Shown here piece by piece: positions 33,148 through 41,321 of a DNA stretch of 48,491 nt. The position numbers and the translations under genes were made by a program. The notes under the pieces were generated by a model. It was not told where the DNA came from. It made no database searches and worked only from the letters and a program-made list of their open reading frames with translations. Source of the DNA: Paraburkholderia sp. C35 (lineage in GTDB: Bacteria; Pseudomonadota; Gammaproteobacteria; Burkholderiales; Burkholderiaceae); assembly GCF_003121405.1 (NCBI RefSeq), contig NZ_QBUY01000064.1, positions 1 through 48,491 on the forward strand. The letters are read 5' to 3'. The first letter of the stretch is position 1. Every line of letters starts with the position of its first letter.

Positions 33148-34020
33148 GTGTCCGCACCGAACCTGATTCCTCACATCCGCAGCGCGCTCGAATCGTTGCG
33201 GCCCGCCGAGCGCAAGGTCGCCGACATGGTGCTGTCCGATGTCGACTTCGCGATGCGCGCGAGCATCACCGAGCTTGCACAGCGCGCGGACGTGTCGGAG
33301 CCTTCCGTGACGCGCTTTTGCCGCGCAGTCGGCGCGCACGGCCTGCGCGACTTCAAGATGCAGCTGGCGCAGAGCGTGGCGGGCGGCATGCCGTACGCGT
33401 CGACGTCGGTGGCGCGCGACGACGATACGCAGACGCTGTTCGACAAGGTGGGCGAAGCGGCGATCGAAGGCATCACGCAGGCGCGCGGCGCGATCGATCC
33501 TGTTGCGGTGAATGCCGCGCTGGCTGCGTTGACGAGTGCGCGGCGCGTGTACTTTTTCGGTGTCGGGTCGGGTTCGGGGCTGGTTGCGCAAGATGCGGCG
33601 CTGCGTTTTCTGCGGCTCGATATTGCCGCGAGTGCGTTCACGGATGCGCATTTGCAGCGTCTTTACGCGGGTTTGCTCGAACCCGGCGATGTAGCGTTTG
33701 CGATTTCGCATTCGGGCCGCAGCGTCGAAGTGAACGAGAGCATGCAGATCGCGAAGGAACGCGGCGCGACCACGATTGCGCTGACGAATGTCGGTTCAAG
33801 GCTGGCGTGGCTTGTCGATATTCCTTTGCTATTGCGCGTGCCGAGTCCTATCGATCCGAATACGCCGGGCGTGTCGCGGCTCGTGCATCTGTGTGTGATG
33901 GATGCGCTGGCGATCGGCGTCGCGCTAAGGCTGGAGCCGCATACGCTGGAGAAAATGCGGCATGCGAAGGCGCGGCTGTCGCAGGAAGCGGGTGCGGCGG
34001 CGGAAGATGAGCCGCATTAA
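33148..34020 (+). CDS. MurR/RpiR family regulator with SIS domain
   Basis: 290 residues. The N-terminal HTH_6 domain (ERKVADMVLSDVDFAMRASI, TELAQRADVSEPSVTRFCRA) is followed from about residue 120 by a sugar-isomerase (SIS) fold with VYFFGVGSGSGLVAQDAA and FAISHSGRSVEV, which binds phosphosugars in this family. The GTG start follows AAGGAACACACG. As the last gene of the rightward arm it probably controls both arms in response to a sugar phosphate (inference). It converges with the IclR genes 6 bp away. Confidence 0.9.
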   Translation: MSAPNLIPHIRSALESLRPAERKVADMVLSDVDFAMRASITELAQRADVSEPSVTRFCRAVGAHGLRDFKMQLAQSVAGGMPYASTSVARDDDTQTLFDKVGEAAIEGITQARGAIDPVAVNAALAALTSARRVYFFGVGSGSGLVAQDAALRFLRLDIAASAFTDAHLQRLYAGLLEPGDVAFAISHSGRSVEVNESMQIAKERGATTIALTNVGSRLAWLVDIPLLLRVPSPIDPNTPGVSRLVHLCVMDALAIGVALRLEPHTLEKMRHAKARLSQEAGAAAEDEPH

Positions 34021-34026
34021 GCTGCA

Positions 34027-34884
34027 CTAAGCCGCAACGGCCACGTACCCACACCGCCGTGACAACCGCTGCGTCGCCGCCAGCAGCGTCTTCGCTGCGC
34101 CACCGTGCGTATCGCTATCGAAACTTCCCGCTGTGCCCATCAACGCGATCACCAGCACGATGCTGCCCGTGTGATCGAACACGGGCGCGGCGAGTGTGTG
34201 GATGCCGGGAATGGGCTTGTTGAGCGCGGTGTCGACGCCTTGCTCACGTATCTGCGCGAGACGGTCTGCATACGGCGGCGCGAGTTTCGTGGCCTTTGCA
34301 TCGGAAGGCGATGCAAACATTTCCGCGCGTTCGGCGCCTGCCAGCCGTAGCGAATCTTGCGTGAGCAAACCCTGCCGCACGTCGTCGGCGACATGCGCGG
34401 CGAACACGCGGCCGATTGCCGTATTCACCAGCGACATCACGGTGCCCACGCGCAAACTCACATGCAGCGGACGCGCCGATTCTTCGAGCCGCACCACTGT
34501 CGGCCCAAGCGGACCAAGCACGGCCATCGCGACGCTCATGCCCGTCGATACCGCGAGATCGACGATTTCCGGTTCGGCTTCGCGTGCCGGCGAAAGACGC
34601 TGCAAACCTATCAGGCCGAGTTCGAGCGCGAGCGGCCCGGCTTCGAAACAGCCGGACGCATCGCGGCTCAACAAACCGATCTTTTGCAGGCTCACCAGAT
34701 GAGGAAACGCTTTCGCGGGCGGCATATCGGCGGCTGCGGCGAGGTCGCGCAGCGACAACGGCTTGCCTGCTGCGGCGAGGGCCGTCAGCAGGTCGCCCGT
34801 GCTGTCGAGCGACTGGATGCCGCGCTGCTGTTTCGCGTCGGCGTTGGCGTTGGCGTTGGCGGAGGAAGTCGTGGTGTCGTTCAT
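34027..34884 (-). CDS. IclR family regulator, downstream copy of a tandem pair
   Basis: 285 residues. The winged helix (RGIQSLDSTGDLLTALAAAG to VSLQKIGLLSRDAS) and the C-terminal effector domain (VAMAVLGPLGPTVVRLEESA, LHVSLRVGTVMSL) are complete. The N-terminal tail contains Asn-Ala repeats (SANANANADA) coded by GGCGTT units on the plus strand at 34840-34857. The ATG at 34884 comes 2 nt after the stop of the upstream IclR gene. The two proteins are clear paralogues along their whole length. Confidence 0.88.
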   Translation of the reverse strand: MNDTTTSSANANANADAKQQRGIQSLDSTGDLLTALAAAGKPLSLRDLAAAADMPPAKAFPHLVSLQKIGLLSRDASGCFEAGPLALELGLIGLQRLSPAREAEPEIVDLAVSTGMSVAMAVLGPLGPTVVRLEESARPLHVSLRVGTVMSLVNTAIGRVFAAHVADDVRQGLLTQDSLRLAGAERAEMFASPSDAKATKLAPPYADRLAQIREQGVDTALNKPIPGIHTLAAPVFDHTGSIVLVIALMGTAGSFDSDTHGGAAKTLLAATQRLSRRCGYVAVAA

Positions 34885-34886
34885 GT

Positions 34887-35693
34887 TCAACGTGCCGCGT
34901 TGATGTCTGCGCCGATGTCACGCGCCGTCTGCTGAAGCGCCCGCGCGACGGCGCCGTCCCAGTTCACATCGATCGTGCCGCTCGGGCCGATCACGGTCAG
35001 CGCGAGACACAACTGCTTGTCGGCATCGAGCACGGGCACCGCGAGACTGCTGATGCCTGGACTCGGCGCATCGATGCCGCGTTCGATACCGCGCTCGCGG
35101 ATCGCCGCGAGCGTCGCATCGAAAGACGCGCGCTCTGCTGGCGCGACGATGTCAGACGCGCCGCCCGACTGGTTCGCCCACATGGTCTGCAACGCATCCG
35201 GCGTGAGGAACGCGCAAAACACGCGCCCCGTTGACGTAGCCGGCAGCGACATCACAGTGCCGACATGCAGGTTCACATGCAGCGGAAAACCCGCGTGCTC
35301 ATACCGAACGATGGTCGGACCTTGCGGCCCGACCGTGCAGATCGCCACGCTGAAGCCGATCGCTTCCGCGAGCGCCGACACACGCGGCACGGCGGCGCGG
35401 AATGCCGGCTGGTTCGCAAGCTGCATCAGCCCGAGTCTCAACGACAACGGGCCGGGTTCGTAGCGTCCCGACAGTTCGTCGCGCTTGATCAGGCCGAGCC
35501 GCGTGAGGCTCACCAGGTATGCGTGCGCCTGGCCCGGTGCGATGTCGGCGCTGGCGGCGAGATCGGACAGCGCGAGCGGCGCGCGCGCTTTTGCGAGCGC
35601 ATGCAGCAGCCGTCCGCCGACCTCGACGCTCTGAATGCCGCGTTGCTGCTTGCCTGCGCCTGTCGCCTCGCCGTCCTTTACCGTCTTCGCCAT
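34887..35693 (-). CDS. IclR family regulator, upstream copy of a tandem pair
   Basis: 268 residues. It has an N-terminal winged helix (QQRGIQSVEVGGRLLHALAK, LVSLTRLGLIKRDELSGRYE) and an effector domain with VAICTVGPQGPTIVRYEHAG and LHVNLHVGTVMSL, matching the downstream copy block for block. It is transcribed away from the MBL-monooxygenase operon, whose promoter carries two perfect dyads. Regulation of that operon by one or both IclR proteins, in response to an aromatic acid, is the likely role. Confidence 0.9.
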   Translation of the reverse strand: MAKTVKDGEATGAGKQQRGIQSVEVGGRLLHALAKARAPLALSDLAASADIAPGQAHAYLVSLTRLGLIKRDELSGRYEPGPLSLRLGLMQLANQPAFRAAVPRVSALAEAIGFSVAICTVGPQGPTIVRYEHAGFPLHVNLHVGTVMSLPATSTGRVFCAFLTPDALQTMWANQSGGASDIVAPAERASFDATLAAIRERGIERGIDAPSPGISSLAVPVLDADKQLCLALTVIGPSGTIDVNWDGAVARALQQTARDIGADINAAR

Positions 35694-35793
35694 GCTGCTA
35701 ACGCCGCCGTCTGTGTCGAAAAAAGGTCCATGTTAAACGAAGCGCGGCGGCGATCCACTGCCTTCAATCCGCCCCTTTCCGCTCTGCCCAGGG

Positions 35794-35831
35794 TATACGT
35801 GAAATTAGCGTATAGCGATACGTTTCGCTAT
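35794..35831. promoter_or_regulatory. Two dyads upstream of the MBL-monooxygenase promoter, candidate IclR operators
   Basis: TATACG-N9-CGTATA (35794-35814) and ATAGCGA-N6-TCGCTAT (35812-35831) overlap by 3 bp, and the second ends exactly at the -35 hexamer. Both are perfect inverted repeats. Two adjacent sites beside two IclR genes is suggestive. Confidence 0.6.
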
Positions 35832-35858
35832 TGACAAATAATCGGCAGGGACTAAGAT
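35831..35858 (+). promoter_or_regulatory. Sigma-70 promoter of the MBL-monooxygenase operon
   Basis: A consensus -35 TTGACA (35831-35836) and TAAGAT (35853-35858) are 16 bp apart. The predicted leader to the ATG at 35978 is about 110 nt. Confidence 0.65.
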
Positions 35859-35977
35859 GAAATCACTCCGGGCTAAGAATCACCGGACATCATTCCAATC
35901 AGATGGGGCGAGACATTCACTATCGCGGCGCGAGCGCGCCGTCTCGCCCGTCGCCCCCTCAATCAACGGAGACGAGC

Positions 35978-36937
35978 ATGGCCAAGGCATTCGCATCGCA
36001 AGCCGACCTCGAAGAGAAAAAGATCACGTGGACGCAACTGTCCGAGAACGCCTACGCGTACACGGCGGAAGGCGACCCGAACTCGGGCGTGATCATCGGC
36101 GACGACGGCGTGCTGATCGTCGATACCACCGCGACGCCCGCAATGGCGCAAGACCTGATCGAGAAGATCCGCAGCGTGACCGACAAGCCGATCAAATACG
36201 TGGTGCTGTCGCACTATCACGCGGTGCGCGTGCTTGGCGCATCGGCGTATTTCAAGGAAGGCGCGCAGCAGATCATTGCGAGCCGTGGCACGTATGAAAT
36301 GATCGTCGAGCGCGGCGAGGCCGATATGAAGTCGGAGATCGAGCGCTTTCCGCGCCTGTTCGCCGGCGTCGAAACGGTGCCGGGTTTGACGTGGCCGACG
36401 CTCGTGTTCGAGAAGGAAATCACGCTGTTTCTCGGCAAGCTCGAAGTGCGCATCGCGCATCTGGGCGCGGGGCATACGAAGGGCGACACGATCGTGTGGC
36501 TGCCTTCGCAGAAAGTGCTGTTCTCCGGCGATCTCGTCGAATACGACGCAGCGTGCTATTGCGGAGACGCGCAACTCGAGCAGTGGCCCGCCACGCTGGA
36601 AGCGCTGCGTGCATTGAACGCCGAGAAACTCGTGCCGGGCCGCGGCCCCGCGCTGACCACGCCCGAAGACGTCCATAAGGGTCTCGATTACACGAAAGAT
36701 TTCGTCACGACGCTGCTGCAAAGCGGCCGCGAGGCTGTCGCCGACAAGCTCGATCTGAAGGACGCGATGGCGCACACGCGCAAGGCGATGGACCCGAAGT
36801 TCGGCCATGTCTTCATCTACGAGCATTGCCTGCCGTTCGATGTGTCGCGCGCTTATGACGAAGCGAGCGGCATCACGCATCCACGCATCTGGACCGCGCA
36901 GCGCGACAAGGACATGTGGGCCGCGCTGCAGGTGTGA
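35978..36937 (+). CDS. MBL-fold hydrolase-like protein with altered metal site
   Basis: 319 residues of the metallo-beta-lactamase fold (GVIIGDDGVLIVDTTATP start). The canonical HxHxDH motif reads H79-Y-H81-A-V83-R84, so the Asp and last His that bind the second metal are replaced. His166 (GAGHTKGD) and Asp185 (FSGDLVE) remain, which could leave a one-metal site. The ATG at 35978 follows GGAGACGAGC; the frame upstream to 35903 overlaps the predicted leader. It is the first gene of an operon with an FAD monooxygenase, so a lactone- or thioester-cleaving role after ring oxidation is a reasonable guess, but a non-catalytic role is also possible. Confidence 0.82.
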   Translation: MAKAFASQADLEEKKITWTQLSENAYAYTAEGDPNSGVIIGDDGVLIVDTTATPAMAQDLIEKIRSVTDKPIKYVVLSHYHAVRVLGASAYFKEGAQQIIASRGTYEMIVERGEADMKSEIERFPRLFAGVETVPGLTWPTLVFEKEITLFLGKLEVRIAHLGAGHTKGDTIVWLPSQKVLFSGDLVEYDAACYCGDAQLEQWPATLEALRALNAEKLVPGRGPALTTPEDVHKGLDYTKDFVTTLLQSGREAVADKLDLKDAMAHTRKAMDPKFGHVFIYEHCLPFDVSRAYDEASGITHPRIWTAQRDKDMWAALQV

Positions 36938-36979
36938 CGTTGCAGCGATAGAAAAGCGCAGATGGATGGAGACAGCAGA

Positions 36980-38695
36980 ATGAGCAGCATCAACTATCAG
37001 ACCTTGTCGTTCGAATATCGCCGCTGCGCGGAGCAGGATGCCGCATCGGCGGATGCGGCGCGGCATCCCGTCGTCGTGGTCGGCGCGGGGCCAGTCGGTC
37101 TCGCGACGGCCATCGATCTCGCGCAGCACGGCATCCATGTCGTGCTTGTCGATGACGACTGTTCGCTCGCAACCGGTTCGCGTGCAATCTGTTTTTCGAA
37201 GCGATCGCTCGATATTTTCGACCGCCTCGGCTGCGGCGACCGCATGGTCGACAAGGGCATCAGCTGGAACGTCGGCAAGGTGTTCCTGCAGGAAGAGATG
37301 GTGTACACGTTCAATCTGCTGCCGGAAGCGGGGCATCACCGGCCCGCGTTTATCAATCTGCAGCAGTACTACGTCGAAGGGTTCCTGCTCGAACGTGCGC
37401 AGGCGCTGCCGAATATCGACATCCGCTGGAAGAGCAAGGTGGTCGGTTTGCAGCAGCACGGCGAACCCGGTTCCGCCGATGCATTCGTTACGCTGACGAT
37501 TGATACGCCCGACGGTGAGTATCCGTTGTGCGGCCGCTATGTCGTCGCGGCCGACGGCTCGCGCAGCCCGATTCGAAACATGATGGGCCTCGACAGCAAA
37601 GGCCGTGTTTTCAAGGACCGTTTTCTGATCGCCGACGTGAAGATGGAAGCGGAATTTCCAAGCGAGCGCTGGTTCTGGTTCGATCCGCCGTTCCATCCGA
37701 ATCAGTCGGTGCTGCTGCATCGTCAGCCGGATAACGTGTGGCGCATCGACTTTCAGCTAGGCTGGGACGCGGACCCTGTAGTTGAGAAAACGCCTGAACG
37801 TGTGCTGCCGCGCGTGCGTGCGTTGCTTGGGCCGGACGTGAAATTCGAACTCGAATGGGTCAGCGTGTATACGTTTTCGTGTCTGCGCATGGAGCGCTTC
37901 CGGCACGGCAACGTGCTGTTCGTCGGCGATGCTGCGCATCTGGTTTCGCCGTTCGGCGCGCGTGGCGCGAATAGCGGCTTTCAGGACGCCGAGAACGTCG
38001 CGTGGAAACTCGCGATGGTGCTGGACAACCGCGCGTCCGACGCATTGCTCGACACGTATGCCAGCGAACGCGAATACGCCGCCGATGAAAACATCCGCAA
38101 TTCCACGCGCTCGACTGATTTCATCACGCCGAAGTCGCCCGTCAGCCGCACGTTCCGCGATGCCGTGTTGAAGCTCGCGCGCAAGCATCCGTTTGCGCGT
38201 CAGCTGGCGAATAGCGGACGGTTGTCGGTGCCTGCCGTGCTGCACGATTCCGCGCTCAATTCCGCCGATGACGACAGCTTCGAAGGCAAGATGGTGCCGG
38301 GCGCTGCGTGCGTCGATGCGCCGGTTCTATCGAATGGCACACCTGCGTGGCTACTCTCGCAACTCGGCAATGCATTCACAGGCGGCGGGTTTTGCGGCAA
38401 GGACGGCATCGACGCCGATACGCAACGCGCGTTGCGGGCGCTGCAAACGGGTTCGGTTCCGTTCAGACTCGTGGTCGTCGCGCCGCATGGCATCCGTCAG
38501 GCCGTGCATGATCTCAACGATGCTGTCGTGCTCGAAGACGCGGAAGGTCTTGCGTGGTCGCGTTACGACGCAAGGCCGGGCACGTTCTATCTGATCCGTC
38601 CGGACCAGCATGTATGCGCGCGCTGGCGCTCGTTCGACGCAGCGCGTGTCGATGCTGCGCTCAAGCGGGCATTGTGCGTGGAAGGCATTGCCTGA
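36980..38695 (+). CDS. FAD-dependent aromatic-ring monooxygenase (MhpA/PheA group)
   Basis: 571 residues. The FAD-binding motif is VVVVGAGPVGLATAIDLAQHG (about residues 31-50), the DG motif is VVAADGSRSPIRN and the GD motif is VLFVGDAAHLVSPFGARGAN. A thioredoxin-like C-terminal domain starts near residue 400. This is the layout of flavin hydroxylases such as 3-(3-hydroxyphenyl)propionate hydroxylase, which add one oxygen to a phenolic ring using NAD(P)H. The ATG at 36980 has GGAGA upstream; an ATG at 36962 is a weaker start. It sits between the MBL gene and a DUF2783 gene. Confidence 0.9.
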   Translation: MSSINYQTLSFEYRRCAEQDAASADAARHPVVVVGAGPVGLATAIDLAQHGIHVVLVDDDCSLATGSRAICFSKRSLDIFDRLGCGDRMVDKGISWNVGKVFLQEEMVYTFNLLPEAGHHRPAFINLQQYYVEGFLLERAQALPNIDIRWKSKVVGLQQHGEPGSADAFVTLTIDTPDGEYPLCGRYVVAADGSRSPIRNMMGLDSKGRVFKDRFLIADVKMEAEFPSERWFWFDPPFHPNQSVLLHRQPDNVWRIDFQLGWDADPVVEKTPERVLPRVRALLGPDVKFELEWVSVYTFSCLRMERFRHGNVLFVGDAAHLVSPFGARGANSGFQDAENVAWKLAMVLDNRASDALLDTYASEREYAADENIRNSTRSTDFITPKSPVSRTFRDAVLKLARKHPFARQLANSGRLSVPAVLHDSALNSADDDSFEGKMVPGAACVDAPVLSNGTPAWLLSQLGNAFTGGGFCGKDGIDADTQRALRALQTGSVPFRLVVVAPHGIRQAVHDLNDAVVLEDAEGLAWSRYDARPGTFYLIRPDQHVCARWRSFDAARVDAALKRALCVEGIA

Positions 38696-38735
38696 GAACA
38701 CACGCACCTCACTACGACAAAAGCAGGAGACAAAC

Positions 38736-38984
38736 GTGCCTCTCATCACGCAACTCAACCTGACGCAGCCCGACGATTTCTACGAAGCGCTGATCGACAT
38801 GCATCGCGACTTCGATGAAGCGCAAAGCCAGGCCGCGAATGCACAGCTGATTCTGCTGCTAGCGAATCATATCGGCGATTACGCGACCTTGGCGGAAGCG
38901 ATCCGCTACGCGCGCGAAGGCGTCGATCAGCCTGGCGCCTCCATGAAGCCGCACACGGAAGACGCACCGCGCGTCGCCGCCTGA
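38736..38984 (+). CDS. DUF2783 family small protein
   Basis: 82 residues, acidic and helical (QPDDFYEALIDMHRDFDEAQ, ANAQLILLLANHIGDYATLA). It matches the short DUF2783 family, which has no known function and is seen next to flavin monooxygenase genes in related bacteria. GTG 38736 with AGGAGA upstream is the start. Its tight position after the monooxygenase suggests a helper or subunit for that enzyme (inference). Confidence 0.8.
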   Translation: MPLITQLNLTQPDDFYEALIDMHRDFDEAQSQAANAQLILLLANHIGDYATLAEAIRYAREGVDQPGASMKPHTEDAPRVAA

Positions 38985-39099
38985 TCTTCCGAACCGGCTC
39001 GCATCCATAGCGACGCGCGAGCCGCTTTCCCCGACAACACGGCGCAACAGACGCCGGACCCCAATGGGTCCGATGGACCCGCATTGCCTGGAGATCTTG

Positions 39100-40431
39100 A
39101 TGAGTCAGTCAATCACGCATGCCTATGAGCCCGGCGAACCCACCGCCGTGTATCAGGACGACACCGCGCTGTATCGCAAGGTCACGCTGCGCATCGTGCC
39201 CTTTCTGTTTCTCTGCTACGTCATTTCGTTTCTCGATCGCATCAACATCGGCTTCGCGCAGTTGCAGATGAAGCACGATCTCGGCTTCAGCGATGCAATG
39301 TACGGACTCGGCGCGGCTGTGTTCTATATCGGGTACGTGTTGTGCGAAGTGCCGAGCAACATGCTGCTGGCACGTTTTGGCGCGCGCCGCACGTTCACGC
39401 GCATCATGCTGCTGTGGGGCGCGGCCTCTGTGTGCATGATGTTTGTGTCGCAGGCCTCGCATTTTTATCTGCTGCGTTTCATGCTCGGCGTGTTCGAAGC
39501 AGGGTTCTTTCCTGGCATCGTGCTGTATCTGACGTACTGGTATCCGGCGCGGCGTCGTGCCGTGATCCTGTCGATTTTCTTCGCAGGCGTTGCGGTGGCG
39601 GGCGTGCTGGGCGGTCTCGTTTCGGGCTGGATCATGCGCGATATGGCGGGCGTGATGGGCCTGTACGGCTGGCAATGGATGTTCGCGATCGAAGGTGCGC
39701 CCGCTGTGGTGCTGGGTCTGCTCGCGGCCTTCTGGCTGGTCGATGGTCCGCAGCATGCGACGTGGCTCACGCAGCAGGAAAAGGCCCATCTGATCGCGCA
39801 ACGCGATGCCGAGCAACGTCCCGCAAGCTCGCATTCATCGCGTGCATTCATGGACGCGTTGGGTAACCCGCGTGTCTATCTGTTCGCGTTCATCTACTTC
39901 TCGCTGACGTGTGCATCGTTGACGCTCAACTTCTGGATGCCGTTGATGATTCGCGATTTCGGTGTGCACGATGTGCTGTGGATCAGCCTGTACACGGTGA
40001 TTCCGAACGCAATCGGCGCAGTCGGGCTGATTCTGATTGCGCGTCATTCGGATCGGCATGGCGAGCGGCGCAAGCACTTCGCCGCATGCACGATTGGCGG
40101 TGGCATCGCGCTGTCGCTGTTGACACTGCATCTGAGCAGCTTTGCCGCGATGCTCGGCATTCTCTCTGTCGCAGCCGTGCTGATCTTCGCCGCGCTGCCG
40201 ATCTTCTGGACCGTGCCGTCCGGTTATCTGTCGGGCAAGGCGGCTGCGGCGGGCATCGGGTTGATCAGCAGTATCGGCATCACGAGCGGCATTGTCAGCC
40301 CGTGGGTGATCGGCATGATCAAGACGCACACGGGCAGCATGGACAATGCGCTGTATCTGCTGACGGCTCTGCTGTTCATGAGCGGCATTGCGCTGATGCG
40401 CGGCGTGCCGAAGCAACGGGTTGCATCGTGA
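39100..40431 (+). CDS. MFS transporter, anion:cation symporter group
   Basis: 443 residues, 12 membrane segments. FLDRINIGFAQLQM after helix 1 and GYVLCEVPSNMLLARFGARR are typical of the ACS/phthalate permease group, which imports carboxylates including aromatic acids. It ends the MBL-monooxygenase operon and probably brings in its substrate. The ATG at 39100 follows GGAGATCTTG. No terminator is obvious in the 70 bp before the next gene. Confidence 0.9.
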   Translation: MSQSITHAYEPGEPTAVYQDDTALYRKVTLRIVPFLFLCYVISFLDRINIGFAQLQMKHDLGFSDAMYGLGAAVFYIGYVLCEVPSNMLLARFGARRTFTRIMLLWGAASVCMMFVSQASHFYLLRFMLGVFEAGFFPGIVLYLTYWYPARRRAVILSIFFAGVAVAGVLGGLVSGWIMRDMAGVMGLYGWQWMFAIEGAPAVVLGLLAAFWLVDGPQHATWLTQQEKAHLIAQRDAEQRPASSHSSRAFMDALGNPRVYLFAFIYFSLTCASLTLNFWMPLMIRDFGVHDVLWISLYTVIPNAIGAVGLILIARHSDRHGERRKHFAACTIGGGIALSLLTLHLSSFAAMLGILSVAAVLIFAALPIFWTVPSGYLSGKAAAAGIGLISSIGITSGIVSPWVIGMIKTHTGSMDNALYLLTALLFMSGIALMRGVPKQRVAS

Positions 40432-40501
40432 GGTAAAGAATTGCGGGCCTCGTTCGTCAACGCTCACGTAGCATGACGTTATCCGAGCGTTTCGAACCGT
40501 G

Positions 40502-41197
40502 ATGAATTCCACCGATCGTTTTCCTGTGCAACATGCCGGCCCGCCTGACATCGCGTTGTGGCGGGTCGATTTCGTTTTCGACTGGCCGCTAGATGCGCCC
40601 GCGTTCGATACGTTATCTGTCGACGAGCGCGCGCGGGCTGGCCGTTTTCATCGTCATCAGGACGCGATACGGTATGCAAGCATGCGTGCGGTGCTGCGCG
40701 CGGTGTTATCCGAAGCGACAGGTGTTGCCGCCAGAGACGTCGGCATCGCCGCCGATGAAGCGGGCCGTCCGCACATGATCTCGCCGTCGGTTCCCATCGA
40801 TTTCAATGTGTCCCACTCGGGCGCGCATGGTCTGATTGCGTTATCTCATCGGCGTCGCGTCGGCGTGGACATCGAAACGCGCTCGCGCGATTTCGACTGG
40901 CGTTCGGTCGCAAGATCGACACTGAGCAAAGCGGAAATCGAATGGCTGAAAGGCCTCGACGCGGCGAATTCGCAGCACGCGTTTTTCGATGCCTGGGTCG
41001 CAAAAGAGGCGTTGCTGAAGGCGGCCGGTGTCGGCATTTCAGAGCACCTGACGCAACTAACCGTCCTTCCGCGCGGCGTCCTTGAACACGTACCTCACGC
41101 GTCCCGCCCGCCAGCCGTCCAGAGTCTCGATGCAGCCTGGACCCAAGCCCCACAAGGCTATGCGGCATGCATCGCCTGGTCGCGCGATTCGATCTGA
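40502..41197 (+). CDS. 4'-phosphopantetheinyl transferase, Sfp/AcpT superfamily
   Basis: 231 residues. The metal- and CoA-binding motifs VGVDIE and FFDAWVAKEALLKAAGVG, plus DFNVSHSGAHGLIALS, mark the enzyme that attaches the phosphopantetheine arm of CoA to carrier domains. Its place just before an iron-siderophore island suggests that it primes a nonribosomal peptide synthetase encoded elsewhere. The first codon of the open frame is GTG at 40499, directly followed by the ATG at 40502, which is taken as start. Confidence 0.9.
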   Translation: MNSTDRFPVQHAGPPDIALWRVDFVFDWPLDAPAFDTLSVDERARAGRFHRHQDAIRYASMRAVLRAVLSEATGVAARDVGIAADEAGRPHMISPSVPIDFNVSHSGAHGLIALSHRRRVGVDIETRSRDFDWRSVARSTLSKAEIEWLKGLDAANSQHAFFDAWVAKEALLKAAGVGISEHLTQLTVLPRGVLEHVPHASRPPAVQSLDAAWTQAPQGYAACIAWSRDSI

Positions 41198-41256
41198 AAC
41201 GATTCGTCAAGCATAAAAGTCACCAAAAAATAATAAGAATAGCCGGATTTATGATT

Positions 41257-41275
41257 GAGAATGATTCGCGTTTAC
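41257..41275. promoter_or_regulatory. Candidate Fur box upstream of the sigma factor gene
   Basis: The 19 bases starting GAGAATGATTCGCG match about 12 of 19 positions of the Fur consensus, with the core AATGAT intact. It lies in an AT-rich island 47-65 bp before the sigma gene, where iron-dependent repression of an orbS/pvdS-type gene would be expected. It is assigned by eye. Confidence 0.5.
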
Positions 41276-41321
41276 GTTAGATTCGCTTCCATCTGATCGA
41301 TAGCGACATGGAGACGAGTCG

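Noticed and set aside
35857..36297. A 146-residue frame starting in the MBL leader
   Set aside because: It overlaps the well-supported MBL gene in another frame and its product is Arg-rich shadow sequence.
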